Below, piece after piece: positions 1-9,017 of a DNA stretch of 9,636 nt. The notes under the pieces are model-generated. The model worked only from the letters and a program-made list of their open reading frames with translations. It was not told where the DNA came from and made no database searches. Made by a program: the position numbers and the translations under genes. The DNA comes from Rhodoferax sp. GTDB lineage: Bacteria; Pseudomonadota; Gammaproteobacteria; Burkholderiales; Burkholderiaceae_C. The DNA is taken from assembly GCA_021731215.1 (NCBI GenBank), contig JAKFXU010000041.1:1-9636 (forward strand). Reading direction: 5' to 3'. Numbering within the stretch: position 1 is the stretch's first letter; each line of letters opens with the position of its first letter.

Positions 1-194
1 ATGGTGTGGCCCATCGGTTCTTCCTCAGTCGCCAAACATTGGGCGAGGTAGCACACTGCCTGTTGGCCAACAATCATGACCTGTTTGCGTCGTTCGAGCG
101 CCACAGCGACAAAGTCAGACACGCTATCGTCAACACGCTCAAGTTCGGCACCAGTCCCAACATCACGTTCCTGAAAAAATCATTTTTCAACTGA
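1..194 (+). CDS. Possible 3' end of an unidentified gene, open at the left edge
   Basis: The reading frame with codons starting at position 3 is open from the left edge to a TGA at 192-194, giving at least 63 residues and ending in ITFLKKSFFN. A GTG at position 6 is the only possible start near the edge and has no visible ribosome binding site, so the frame probably continues upstream. Its third codon positions are mostly G or C, which is compatible with coding in this genome. I do not recognise the family; the C-terminal layout (phenylalanine-rich helix, an FERHSDKVR stretch, then a short strand-like end) faintly recalls DUF1488-type small proteins, but this is a guess. A competing - strand frame across 1-179 is also open. 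Treat this as a weak call. Confidence 0.3.
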   Translation, partial: GVAHRFFLSRQTLGEVAHCLLANNHDLFASFERHSDKVRHAIVNTLKFGTSPNITFLKKSFFN

Positions 195-380
195 GCCGCC
201 GTCACACGCATCGACCGTACAGCAAGAGCCCCGACTGTCAAAGCCATACGGGATGGATGCGGCACTCAGGCCATCGGCCGGGACGGGGGCTGATGGGTTT
301 GTTCTCGCACCAGGTCGCGACGAACTTGGCCAATGGGGCAATATCCTGAAACGAACTCGCCTGAGACCGTGGGCGATATG
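195..380. other. Stretch without a recognisable gene
   Basis: No frame here gives a credible protein. Short imperfect inverted repeats can be found (for example CCATC/GATGG around 273-298), but none has the length or context of a known site. The stretch separates the left-edge frame from the tRNA terminator. Confidence 0.4.
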
Positions 381-417
381 AAAAAAGCCTGCAGTCGCAA
401 GGACTTACAGGCTTTTT
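381..417 (-). terminator. Rho-independent terminator after tRNA-Val
   Basis: A hairpin with GCCTG (387-391) pairing CAGGC (408-412) and an inner AGTC/GACT stem (393-396 with 402-405) closes a 5-nt GCAAG loop. It is flanked by A5-6 on one side and T5 on the other. Read on the - strand it starts 19 nt after the tRNA CCA end and is followed by a U tract, so it should end the dnaQ/tRNA transcript. Because of the A and T flanks it could also act on + strand transcription. Confidence 0.85.
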
Positions 418-435
418 AAGGATCTACCAATAAAT

Positions 436-510
436 TGGTGGGCAGTGCAAGTTTCGAACTTGCGACCCCTGCAGTGTGAATGCAGTGCTCTACCCCTGAG
501 CTAACCGCCC
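436..510 (-). tRNA. tRNA-Val, anticodon CAC
   Basis: A full 75-nt cloverleaf is present with the CCA end encoded. The acceptor stem is GGGCGGT with ACTGCCC (one G-U pair), the D arm is GCTC/GAGC, the anticodon stem is CTGCA/TGCAG around the loop TTCACAC, and the T arm is GCAAG-TTCGAAA-CTTGC. Anticodon CAC (window positions 478-476) reads the valine codon GUG. The gene lies 39 nt downstream of the dnaQ stop on the same strand and is followed by a strong terminator, so it may be processed from the dnaQ transcript or use its own promoter in the gap. Confidence 0.97.
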
Positions 511-535
511 TGAATTCGTTTCAGGAAAGCTTTGG

Positions 536-541
536 ATTATG
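536..541 (-). promoter_or_regulatory. Candidate -10 box for tRNA-Val
   Basis: CATAAT on the - strand matches the -10 consensus at five of six positions and lies about 25 nt upstream of the mature tRNA 5' end, between dnaQ and the tRNA. I see no convincing -35 box 16-18 nt further upstream, where the sequence is very GC-rich, so this is tentative. Confidence 0.3.
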
Positions 542-549
542 CCCTATTT

Positions 550-1254
550 TCAGGCTGGCGCGCGCTGCCACAGCGTTTTTCCGCCGCTGGCTTTGTCAAT
601 CTGCTTGAGTACATCGTCGTGGGCGGCGATTTCCTGCTCGTTGGCGGCCAGCACCGGCAGCACAAGGGCGCGCAGGTCAATCTGCACCACGCTCGGGCCT
701 GCGCTTTCAGACGCCCCCAGATCGATCAGCAAGGCATCCTGGCCGCGCGTCAGGTTGATGTAGACGTCGGCCAGCAGTTCGGCATCGAGCAGCGCGCCGT
801 GCCGGGTGCGCCCGGAGTTGTCGACGCCGAGCCTTGAGCACAAGGCGTCGAGCGAATTGCGCTTGCCCGGGAACATTTCCTTGGCCATCACCAGCGTGTC
901 GGTCACACTGGCTGCGAATTCCTTGAACGCCGGGCGGCCGATCAAGGCCAGTTCCTTGGTCAGAAACCCGACGTCAAAGGCCGCGTTGTGGATGATGATT
1001 TCAGCGCCCTGCAGGTACTCCAGCAGCTCGTCGGCCACGGCCTCGAACTTGGGCTTGTCCTGCAGGAACTCATTGCTGATGCCGTGGACCTTGAGCGCCT
1101 CTTCATGGCTGTCGCGCCCGGGATTGAGGTAGAAGTGCTTGTTGTTGCCGGTGAGTTTGCGGTTGAACAACTCGACACAGCCAATTTCAATGATGCGGTC
1201 GCCGTTGTCGGCGGACAGGCCCGTGGTTTCGGTATCGAGAAAAATCTGGCGCAT
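550..1254 (-). CDS. dnaQ: DNA polymerase III epsilon subunit (3'-5' proofreading exonuclease)
   Basis: This 234-residue protein matches the DnaQ exonuclease of the DEDDh family, which removes misincorporated nucleotides during replication by the Pol III core. The catalytic set is complete: Asp7 and Glu9 in the N-terminal FLDTETTG (Exo I), Asp94 in HNAAFDVGFL (Exo II), and His152 and Asp157 in HGALLDAELL (Exo III). The C-terminus, beyond about residue 175, is the linker and tail that in E. coli DnaQ binds the alpha subunit; a GGKTLW end like that of the family is present. Length is close to the E. coli protein (243). The ATG fits the conserved N-terminus, though no clear Shine-Dalgarno sequence precedes it. 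It begins 30 nt after fdx with no terminator between, so co-transcription with the isc operon is likely (inference). Confidence 0.95.
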   Translation of the reverse strand: MRQIFLDTETTGLSADNGDRIIEIGCVELFNRKLTGNNKHFYLNPGRDSHEEALKVHGISNEFLQDKPKFEAVADELLEYLQGAEIIIHNAAFDVGFLTKELALIGRPAFKEFAASVTDTLVMAKEMFPGKRNSLDALCSRLGVDNSGRTRHGALLDAELLADVYINLTRGQDALLIDLGASESAGPSVVQIDLRALVLPVLAANEQEIAAHDDVLKQIDKASGGKTLWQRAPA

Positions 1255-1284
1255 GGAAAATTTGACGTGTTGAAGGGGTGACGC

Positions 1285-1623
1285 TCAGTGCGCTTCCCTG
1301 ACTTGGTTGATGGAGTATTTGGGAATCTCCACCACCACATTTTCTTGCGCCAGCACGGCCTGGCAGCTCAAGCGCGAATCGGGCTCCAGGCCCCAGGCGC
1401 GGTCCAGCATATCCTCTTCGTTTTCATCGACTTCATTGAGCGACGCATAGCCCTCGCGCACGATGACGTGGCAGGTGGTGCAGGCGCAAACCATGTCACA
1501 GGCGTGCTCGATGCTGATGTGGTTGTCCAGCAAGGCCTCGCAAATCGAGGTGCCAGCGGGCGCGGAGATTTCGGCGCCCTGCGGACAGTATTCGGGATGC
1601 GGCAGTATTTTGATGATGGGCAT
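1285..1623 (-). CDS. fdx: ISC-type [2Fe-2S] ferredoxin
   Basis: This 112-residue adrenodoxin-type ferredoxin is the electron donor of the ISC cluster assembly pathway. The cluster ligands are Cys42, Cys48, Cys51 and Cys87, in the motif C-x5-C-x2-C followed by LSCQAV. The additional non-ligand Cys46 typical of ISC ferredoxins is also present. The acidic stretch NEVDENEEDMLD (63-74), which in this family faces partner proteins, is conserved. I chose the ATG at 1623 because it gives the family N-terminus (MPIIKILPHP); the frame is open further upstream, but only across the end of hscA. It lies 22 nt after the hscA stop and 30 nt before dnaQ. The ribosome binding site is weak (GGAA). Confidence 0.96.
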   Translation of the reverse strand: MPIIKILPHPEYCPQGAEISAPAGTSICEALLDNHISIEHACDMVCACTTCHVIVREGYASLNEVDENEEDMLDRAWGLEPDSRLSCQAVLAQENVVVEIPKYSINQVREAH

Positions 1624-1645
1624 GTGATGTTCCGGTGCAGCGGGT

Positions 1646-3502
1646 TCAGACCGTCTCAATGTTCTTGCCGGCCAGCGCTTTTTGAATGCTGCGGTCCATG
1701 CGCAGCGCGGCGAAGGCCTCGGTGCCCTTGGCCAGCGCCTGCGTGGCGGCTTCAATCAGCGCGGCGTCCTGCAGCGGCCGTGCGTTGCGCACGGCGGCCA
1801 TCAAAGCGTCAATCTCGGCACGCTCCGTGCCAGCGAGCAAATCGGCGTCGGCCGCCAGCGCGCTGTGGGTCGCCAGCACCATGCGGTCCGCATCGACGCG
1901 GGCCTCGACCAGGGCGCGCGCCTTCATGTCGGCATCGGCGGTGGTGAAACTGTCTTGCAGCATGCGGGCAATTTGGTCATCGGCCAGACCGTAAGAGGGC
2001 TTGACGTCAATCTGGGCATGCACGCCGCTGAGCTGCTCTTTGGCACTGACACTCAGCAAGCCGTCCGCATCCACGGTGAAGGTGACCCGGATGCGCGCGG
2101 CACCGGCCACCATCGGTGGAATGCCGCGCAGCTCGAAGCGCGCCAGGCTGCGGCAGTCGGCCACCAGATCGCGTTCGCCCTGCACCACATGCAGCGCCAG
2201 CGCGGTCTGACCATCCTGGTAGGTGGTGAAGTCCTGCGCCTTGGCGGTTGGAATGGTTTCGTTGCGCGGCACAATGCGCTCGACCAGGCCGCCCATGGTC
2301 TCAATCCCGAGCGACAGCGGTATCACGTCGAGCAGCAGCAAGTCCCCCGCCGTGTCGTTGCCCGCCAGTTGATTGGCCTGAATGGCGGCCCCCAGCGCGA
2401 CGACTTCATCGGGGTTGAGATTGTTCAGGGGCGCCCGACCAAAGAATTGGGTCACCGCCTGCTGGATTTGCGGCATGCGGGTCGAGCCGCCCACCATCAC
2501 CACGCCCTTGACCTCATCAGCGCTCAGCCTGGCATCGCGCAGCACTTTGCGCACCGCCTGCATGGTGCGCTGGGTCAGCGCGCTGGTAAGGATTTCAAAC
2601 TGCTCGTTCACCACCTCAAACTTGACGTTCTCGCCGCCAATACAAGCGTGGCACGAGGCGCAATGCGCCGCCGACAATTCTTCCTTGCAGGCGCGCGCGG
2701 CGATGATGGCGATGGCCTTGTCTTGCGGCGTCTTGGCCTGAACGCCGGCCTGCGCCATGACCCAGTCGGCTAGCGCACGGTCGTAATCGTCGCCGCCCAG
2801 GGCTGAGTCGCCGCCGGTGGCCAGCACTTCAAACACGCCCTTGGACAGACGCAAGATGGAAATATCGAAGGTGCCACCGCCCAGGTCGTAAATGGCGTAA
2901 ACCCCTTCACTGGCATTGTCCAGGCCGTAGGCAATGGCCGCGGCGGTGGGTTCGTTGATCAGGCGCAGCACGTTCAGGCCCGCCAGTTGCGCCGCATCTT
3001 TGGTGGCTTGGCGCTGGGCGTCGTCAAAATAGGCCGGCACCGTGATCACGGCGCCAAAGATGTCCTCACCAAAGGTGTCTTCGGCACGGTAACGCAAGGT
3101 GGCCAGAATGTCGGCACTGACCTCGACCGGCGATTTCTCGCCCTGCACGGTTTGCAGAGCGAGCATGCCGGGGTGGTCGACAAAACGGTAGTGCAGCTTG
3201 CCATGCCCGGCCACGTCATTCAGACTGCGTCCCATGAAGCGTTTGACCGAGGCAACAGTGTTTTCGGGGTCCAACGCCAGCGCCGCCTGGGCCTCATAGC
3301 CGATTTGACGCCCGCCACCGCCCAGGTAACGCACCACCGACGGCAAAATGACGCGGCCCTGGGCGTCCGGCAGGCATTCGGCCACGCCATGGCGCACCGA
3401 GGCCACTAGAGAATGGGTGGTCCCCAGGTCAATGCCAATCGCCACGCGCCGCTGGTGCGGGTTGGGCGATTGGCCGGGTTCTGAGATTTGTAGAAGCGCC
3501 AT
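1646..3502 (-). CDS. hscA: Fe-S assembly chaperone HscA (Hsp70 family)
   Basis: This 618-residue Hsp70 is specialised for iron-sulfur assembly: with HscB it binds IscU at LPPVK and uses ATP to help release the cluster to acceptors. The nucleotide-binding domain shows the phosphate-1 motif IDLGTTHS (24-31), the phosphate-2 motif YDLGGGTFD (205-213) and the adenosine motif [11 protein letters not shown] (334-344). The substrate-binding domain begins near 390 with [16 protein letters not shown], followed by the helical lid. Length matches E. coli HscA (616). Against the HscA sequences I remember, an odd feature is a cysteine cluster at Cys272, Cys281, Cys284 and Cys287, containing HCASCHAC, in the upper part of the ATPase domain. 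No signal peptide is present, so the protein is cytoplasmic. It starts 24 nt after hscB. Confidence 0.96.
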   Translation of the reverse strand: MALLQISEPGQSPNPHQRRVAIGIDLGTTHSLVASVRHGVAECLPDAQGRVILPSVVRYLGGGGRQIGYEAQAALALDPENTVASVKRFMGRSLNDVAGHGKLHYRFVDHPGMLALQTVQGEKSPVEVSADILATLRYRAEDTFGEDIFGAVITVPAYFDDAQRQATKDAAQLAGLNVLRLINEPTAAAIAYGLDNASEGVYAIYDLGGGTFDISILRLSKGVFEVLATGGDSALGGDDYDRALADWVMAQAGVQAKTPQDKAIAIIAARACKEELSAAHCASCHACIGGENVKFEVVNEQFEILTSALTQRTMQAVRKVLRDARLSADEVKGVVMVGGSTRMPQIQQAVTQFFGRAPLNNLNPDEVVALGAAIQANQLAGNDTAGDLLLLDVIPLSLGIETMGGLVERIVPRNETIPTAKAQDFTTYQDGQTALALHVVQGERDLVADCRSLARFELRGIPPMVAGAARIRVTFTVDADGLLSVSAKEQLSGVHAQIDVKPSYGLADDQIARMLQDSFTTADADMKARALVEARVDADRMVLATHSALAADADLLAGTERAEIDALMAAVRNARPLQDAALIEAATQALAKGTEAFAALRMDRSIQKALAGKNIETV

Positions 3503-3526
3503 GGTAATTTTCTTCGGGTAGGGGCG

Positions 3527-4060
3527 CTATTGTCCCCGGTCTGCGGTGTCGAGTTGGTCGAGGCGGGCTTGCACAGCGCGCTCGAAGCGTTCAATGAACA
3601 TCAGCGCCCTGACTTGTTGCACGGCGCGCTGGTAATCTGGCTGCTGATCGAGCAGTTGCGCGCATTGTTCCAGCGCCAAGCGCCGCGCCGCCGCCACTTG
3701 CGCTGCCAGCACATCGAGCTCAGCGACGCTGCCGGCCTGGTCCAGCGCCTCGCGCCACTCCATTTGCTGCATCAGGAACGCAGCCGGCATGGCCGTATTG
3801 TTCTCGGCATTGACGGGCGTGGCGTTCAACTCACACAAGTAAGCGGCGCGCTTGAGCGGGTCTTTGAGTCGCCGGTAGGCCTCGTTGATGCGCACCGACC
3901 ATTGCATCGCCAGGCGCTGCGCGGCCGCCCCCTGGGCGGCGAACTTGTCGGGGTGCGCCTCGCGCTGCAGGTCTTTCCAGCGCGCATCAATGGCGGCATG
4001 ATCCTGCGCAAATTGGGCGGCAAGACCGAACAGCTCGAAATCGGTGGACTGTAAATTCAC
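3527..4060 (-). CDS. hscB: Fe-S assembly co-chaperone HscB (J-protein)
   Basis: This 177-residue protein stimulates the HscA ATPase and delivers IscU to it. The N-terminal J domain carries the HPD motif at 36-38 (REAHPDKFA). The C-terminal three-helix domain includes the segment [12 protein letters not shown] (95-106), corresponding to the IscU-binding helix of E. coli HscB. I place the start at the GTG at 4060: it gives the family-like N-terminus (M)[12 protein letters not shown] and overlaps the iscA stop as GTGA, which suggests translational coupling. A TTG at 4081 in the same frame would add seven residues without similarity to the family and a 25-nt overlap with iscA. No strong Shine-Dalgarno sequence is visible, in keeping with coupling. 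Confidence 0.94.
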   Translation of the reverse strand: MNLQSTDFELFGLAAQFAQDHAAIDARWKDLQREAHPDKFAAQGAAAQRLAMQWSVRINEAYRRLKDPLKRAAYLCELNATPVNAENNTAMPAAFLMQQMEWREALDQAGSVAELDVLAAQVAAARRLALEQCAQLLDQQPDYQRAVQQVRALMFIERFERAVQARLDQLDTADRGQ

Positions 4061-4380
4061 ACCCGAAACGACTCGCCGCAACCGCAGCGATCTCGCTCTT
4101 TGGGGTTGTTGAACTTGAAGCCCTCATTGAGGCCTTCGCGCACAAAATCAAGCTCGGTGCCATCCAGGTAGGCAAAACTTTTGGGCTCGATCAAGACCTT
4201 GACGCCATGGTCTTCAAACACCATGTCTTCCGGCTCAATGGCGTCAACGTACTCCAGTTTGTAAGCCAGCCCGGAGCAGCCGGTGGTTTTGACGCCCAGT
4301 CGCACACCCACCCCCTTGCCACGTTTGGCGAGGTAGCGGCTCACGTGTCGGGCCGCAGCTTCAGTCAGCGTCACTGCCAT
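4057..4380 (-). CDS. iscA: A-type iron-sulfur carrier protein IscA
   Basis: This 107-residue protein has the length of E. coli IscA and its three conserved cysteines at the same positions: Cys35 (TTGCSGLAY) and Cys99/Cys101 (RCGCGESF) near the C-terminus. A-type carriers hold Fe-S clusters or iron and pass them to apo-proteins, especially [4Fe-4S] enzymes. The gene starts one nucleotide after the iscU stop (TGA-C-ATG) and its own stop overlaps the hscB start, so iscU, iscA and hscB are probably coupled in translation. Confidence 0.96.
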   Translation of the reverse strand: MAVTLTEAAARHVSRYLAKRGKGVGVRLGVKTTGCSGLAYKLEYVDAIEPEDMVFEDHGVKVLIEPKSFAYLDGTELDFVREGLNEGFKFNNPKERDRCGCGESFRV

Positions 4381-4381
4381 G

Positions 4382-4780
4382 TCAGTGGGTCTGCGTTGCG
4401 TTGTGTTTTTGGCGGTAGTCGTTGACCGCCGCCTTGATGGCGTCTTCGGCCAGGATGGAGCAATGAATCTTCACCGGTGGCAAGGCCAGCTCTTGCGCGA
4501 TCTCGCTGTTTTTGAGCGCCGACGCCTGTTCCAGCGTCTTGCCTTTGACCCATTCCGTCACCAGCGACGACGAGGCAATGGCCGAGCCGCAGCCATAGGT
4601 CTTGAAGCGCGCATCTTCAATCACACCGGTTTGCGGATTGACCCTGATCTGCAGCTTCATGACGTCGCCGCAGGCCGGGGCGCCGACCATGCCGGTGCCG
4701 ACCGAATCATCGCCCTTGTCGAACGAGCCGACGTTGCGGGGGTTTTCGTAGTGGTCAACGACCTTTTCAGAATATGCCAT
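4382..4780 (-). CDS. iscU: Fe-S cluster scaffold protein IscU
   Basis: This 132-residue protein is the scaffold on which IscS-derived sulfur and iron are assembled into a cluster. Conserved cluster residues are Cys37 and Asp39 (GAPACGDVM), Cys64 ([10 protein letters not shown]) and His106-Cys107 ([10 protein letters not shown]). The HscA recognition motif LPPVK is at 100-104, matching the presence of hscA and hscB downstream. The ATG at 4780 is preceded by a good Shine-Dalgarno sequence, GAGGT, 7 nt before the start, the clearest within the operon after that of iscR. This fits the high scaffold demand expected for IscU. It lies 19 nt after iscS. Confidence 0.97.
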   Translation of the reverse strand: MAYSEKVVDHYENPRNVGSFDKGDDSVGTGMVGAPACGDVMKLQIRVNPQTGVIEDARFKTYGCGSAIASSSLVTEWVKGKTLEQASALKNSEIAQELALPPVKIHCSILAEDAIKAAVNDYRQKHNATQTH

Positions 4781-4799
4781 TTTGCTTACCTCGTATGGT

Positions 4800-6020
4800 T
4801 TAGTGGGCCGCCCACTGGATGGTGCTGATATCGATGCCTTCTTGGTACATGTCCCATAGCGGGCTCAAGTCACGCAGCTTGGCGACGTTGAGCTTGATGG
4901 TGTCAATCGCGTAGTCAATCTCGGCCTCGGTGGTATAGCGGCCAATCGTCATGCGCAGACTGCTGTGCGCCAGCTCGTCGCTGCGACCCAGGGCACGCAG
5001 CACATAGCTGGGCTCAAGAGAAGCCGAGGTACAGGCCGAGCCGCTGGAAACGGCCAGGCCCTTGATGCCCATGATCAGGGACTCGCCTTCCACATAGTTG
5101 AAGCTCATGTTGAGGTTGTGCGGCACGCGTTTGTCCAGGTGGCCGTTGATGAAGACCTGCTCGACGTCTTTGAGGCCCGCCAGCATGCGGTCATGCAAGG
5201 CTTGAATGCGCAGGTTCTCGCCCGCCATCTCGGCTTGCGCAATCCGGTAGGCCTCGCCCATGCCGACAATCTGGTGCGTCGGCAAGGTGCCTGAACGCAT
5301 GCCGCGTTCATGGCCACCGCCATGCATTTGCGCCTCAATGCGCACGCGCGGCTTGCGTCGCACAAACAGGGCGCCGATGCCTTTGGGCCCATAAGTCTTG
5401 TGGGCCGTCAGGCTCATCAGGTCGACCGGTAACTGGCTCATGTCAATAGCCACCCGTCCGGTGGCCTGCGCGGCATCGACATGGAAAACAATGCCTTTGG
5501 CGCGGCAGACCGCTCCGATCGCGGCAATGTCCTGGATCACGCCAATTTCATTGTTGACGAACATGACGCTGGCCAGAATGGTGTCTGGGCGAATGGCGGC
5601 CTTGAAGACCTCCAGATCGAGCAAGCCGTCTTCCTGCACATCGAGGTAACTGAGCTCAAAGCCCTGGCGCTCCAGCTCACGGCAGGTATCAAGCACTGCT
5701 TTGTGCTCGGTCTTGACCGTGATGATGTGCTTGCCCTTGGTCTTGTAAAAGCCGGCGGCGCCCTTGAGTGCCAGATTGTTGGACTCGGTCGCCCCGGAGG
5801 TCCAGACGATTTCGCGCGGGTCGGCGCCAATCAGCGATGCCACCTGCTCGCGCGCTTTTTCAACTGCGGCCTCGGCCTCCCAGCCCCAGGCATGGCTGCG
5901 CGAGGCGGCGTTGCCAAAGTGCTGGCGCAACCAGGGAATCATGGCATCCACCACCCGCTCATCGCAGGGGGTGGTGGCGCTGTAGTCCATGTAAATCGGA
6001 AAATGCGGTGTTGTATCCAT
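4800..6020 (-). CDS. iscS: Cysteine desulfurase IscS
   Basis: This 406-residue pyridoxal-phosphate enzyme (aminotransferase class V) converts cysteine to alanine and carries the sulfur as a persulfide to IscU and other acceptors. Numbering from the ATG at 6020, Lys208 in [12 protein letters not shown] forms the PLP Schiff base, His106 (TEHKAV) stacks on the cofactor, Asp182 and Gln185 (HVDAAQ) bind it, and Cys330 in [10 protein letters not shown] is the persulfide cysteine. The C-terminal end, the IscU-docking region in E. coli IscS, is intact. Length is close to E. coli IscS (404). A GTG directly before the ATG would add one residue; neither has a strong ribosome binding site. The preceding 51-nt gap after iscR contains an AT-rich island. 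Confidence 0.97.
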   Translation of the reverse strand: MDTTPHFPIYMDYSATTPCDERVVDAMIPWLRQHFGNAASRSHAWGWEAEAAVEKAREQVASLIGADPREIVWTSGATESNNLALKGAAGFYKTKGKHIITVKTEHKAVLDTCRELERQGFELSYLDVQEDGLLDLEVFKAAIRPDTILASVMFVNNEIGVIQDIAAIGAVCRAKGIVFHVDAAQATGRVAIDMSQLPVDLMSLTAHKTYGPKGIGALFVRRKPRVRIEAQMHGGGHERGMRSGTLPTHQIVGMGEAYRIAQAEMAGENLRIQALHDRMLAGLKDVEQVFINGHLDKRVPHNLNMSFNYVEGESLIMGIKGLAVSSGSACTSASLEPSYVLRALGRSDELAHSSLRMTIGRYTTEAEIDYAIDTIKLNVAKLRDLSPLWDMYQEGIDISTIQWAAH

Positions 6021-6071
6021 CACGGGCTCGCTGCTGCGTTTATAGGAAAATTAAAAATTGACCGGTCGGCT

Positions 6072-6611
6072 TCATACCTTGGAAAACGCATTGCCCAAGG
6101 CAAACACGGAATTCGGCGCGTTGATACGAATCGGCTTGCGGCTGGGGGGCATGCTGGAGATCGCCCGTTTGAGCGTCGGTTTGCCCTCCATTGGCAGACC
6201 TTTGACCACTTGATCATCCACCAGCTTCTGCAGAGTGACGGACTCCAGAAACTCGACCATCCGCACATTGAGCGAGGTCCACAGGTCATGCGTCATGCAG
6301 CGCTCACCGTCACCCAGGCAGTTTTCCTTGCCGCCGCAATGGGTGGCGTCAATCGGCTCATCGACCGAGGAAATGATGTCGGCGACTGTGATCTCGGCGG
6401 CTTTGCGCGCCAAGGTGTAGCCACCACCGGGACCCCGGGTCGATTCGACCAACGCATGGCGGCGCAACTTGCCAAACAATTGCTCCAAGTAAGACAAGGA
6501 AATTTTCTGACGCTGACTGATGGAGGCCAGCGTCACCGGTCCGGCACTTTGGCGCAAGCCCAGATCGATCATTGCGGTGACCGCAAAACGGCCTTTGGTG
6601 GTGAGACGCAT
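6072..6611 (-). CDS. iscR: Fe-S cluster-sensing transcriptional regulator IscR
   Basis: This 179-residue Rrf2-family regulator represses the isc operon when it carries a [2Fe-2S] cluster. The winged helix-turn-helix occupies roughly residues 1-70, with the wing at STRGPGGGYTLAR (57-69). The cluster ligands are Cys92, Cys98, Cys105 and His108; the spacing C-x5-C-x6-C-x2-H is one residue longer in the second gap than in E. coli IscR (92, 98, 104, 107). The ATG at 6611 is preceded by AAGGAG with a 6-nt spacer, which settles the start over in-frame candidates upstream. It is the first gene of the operon, 88 nt after uvrB, and a type 1 IscR site lies in that gap, so it represses itself. Confidence 0.96.
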   Translation of the reverse strand: MRLTTKGRFAVTAMIDLGLRQSAGPVTLASISQRQKISLSYLEQLFGKLRRHALVESTRGPGGGYTLARKAAEITVADIISSVDEPIDATHCGGKENCLGDGERCMTHDLWTSLNVRMVEFLESVTLQKLVDDQVVKGLPMEGKPTLKRAISSMPPSRKPIRINAPNSVFALGNAFSKV

Positions 6612-6632
6612 CGCTTGCTCCTTCATTCGTGC

Positions 6633-6657
6633 TTGGTTGACTAATTGACTCAAGTAT
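6633..6657 (-). promoter_or_regulatory. IscR type 1 operator
   Basis: Read on the - strand, this 25-bp site begins ATACTTGA and ends TAGTCAACCAA. It agrees with the E. coli type 1 consensus (ATASYYGACTRWWWYAGTCRRSTAT, from memory) at 21 of 25 positions and has the expected two-fold symmetry. It overlaps the -10 box and the predicted transcription start of the iscR promoter, a position suited to repression by cluster-loaded IscR. Confidence 0.8.
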
Positions 6658-6661
6658 AGCA
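6653..6661 (-). promoter_or_regulatory. iscR operon promoter, extended -10
   Basis: TGCTATACT on the - strand is an extended -10 element (TGn plus TATACT, five of six bases). The -35 region at 16-18 bp spacing (GAGTGA) is weak, as is common for extended -10 promoters. Transcription would begin near 6645, leaving a leader of about 34 nt that includes the AAGGAG ribosome binding site. Confidence 0.6.
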
Positions 6662-6699
6662 ATAAACCTAGCAATTCACTCGGGTACTAGGCTATTCCG

Positions 6700-8841
<2,142 letters not shown>

Positions 8842-8960
8842 AAGAATTCAAGTGCGGGACAAAGTGCGAAATTAAAGGCCATGTTATCGATTTATGATCT
8901 GCTGTCCTGCAGCTATAGTAGAGGCGACGAACTGCCGCCATGGCTGGACCGCTCGCCGGT

Positions 8961-8994
8961 TTGACTTGACAACCGACATGGCCGTTCATTTGTA
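8961..8994 (+). promoter_or_regulatory. Candidate promoter of the cupin gene
   Basis: The sequence TTGACTTGACA contains a perfect -35 hexamer (TTGACA, 8966-8971) and a near match (8961-8966), but the possible -10 hexamers at suitable spacing (GTTCAT, TTTGTA) are poor. A better -10-like TATAGT at 8914-8919 has only a weak -35 (TTTATG). The region between the divergent uvrB and cupin genes is 176 nt, so a promoter is expected here. Confidence 0.3.
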
Positions 8995-9017
8995 CCCCAA
9001 CCGGAGATTACTCACCC

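Noticed and set aside
1..179. An open frame on the - strand (with GTG at 122) with a plausible-looking charged peptide
   Set aside because: It has no ribosome binding site and no recognisable family. The + strand frame over the same bases has stronger GC bias at third positions. Neither can be settled without more sequence.
74..265. A 63-codon open frame on the - strand near the left edge
   Set aside because: It has no family resemblance, lacks a ribosome binding site and conflicts with the other frames.
1624..1755. An upstream extension of fdx by 44 codons
   Set aside because: The extension lies over the 3' end of hscA in another frame and has no ferredoxin similarity. The ATG at 1623 gives the conserved N-terminus.
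2648..2662. CxxCH in HscA as a cytochrome c haem-attachment site
   Set aside because: HscA is a cytoplasmic chaperone with no signal peptide, and haem c attachment takes place in the periplasm.
1682..2773. A 363-codon open frame on the + strand opposite hscA
   Set aside because: It has the same cause: codon-aligned antisense of a GC-rich gene. HscA is unmistakable on the other strand.
5481..6644. A 387-codon open frame on the + strand across iscS and iscR
   Set aside because: It is antisense to two confidently identified genes, in the codon-aligned frame, with no recognisable domain.
6612..6674. An upstream extension of iscR by 21 codons
   Set aside because: It would run through the promoter and operator, and the AAGGAG ribosome binding site clearly serves the ATG at 6611.
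8895..8922. A possible LexA box upstream of uvrB (CTGCAGGACAG region on the - strand)
   Set aside because: The spacing does not fit: it has CTG-N5-CAG and CTG-N8-CAG pairs, whereas the SOS box needs CTGT-N8-ACAG (CTG-N10-CAG).
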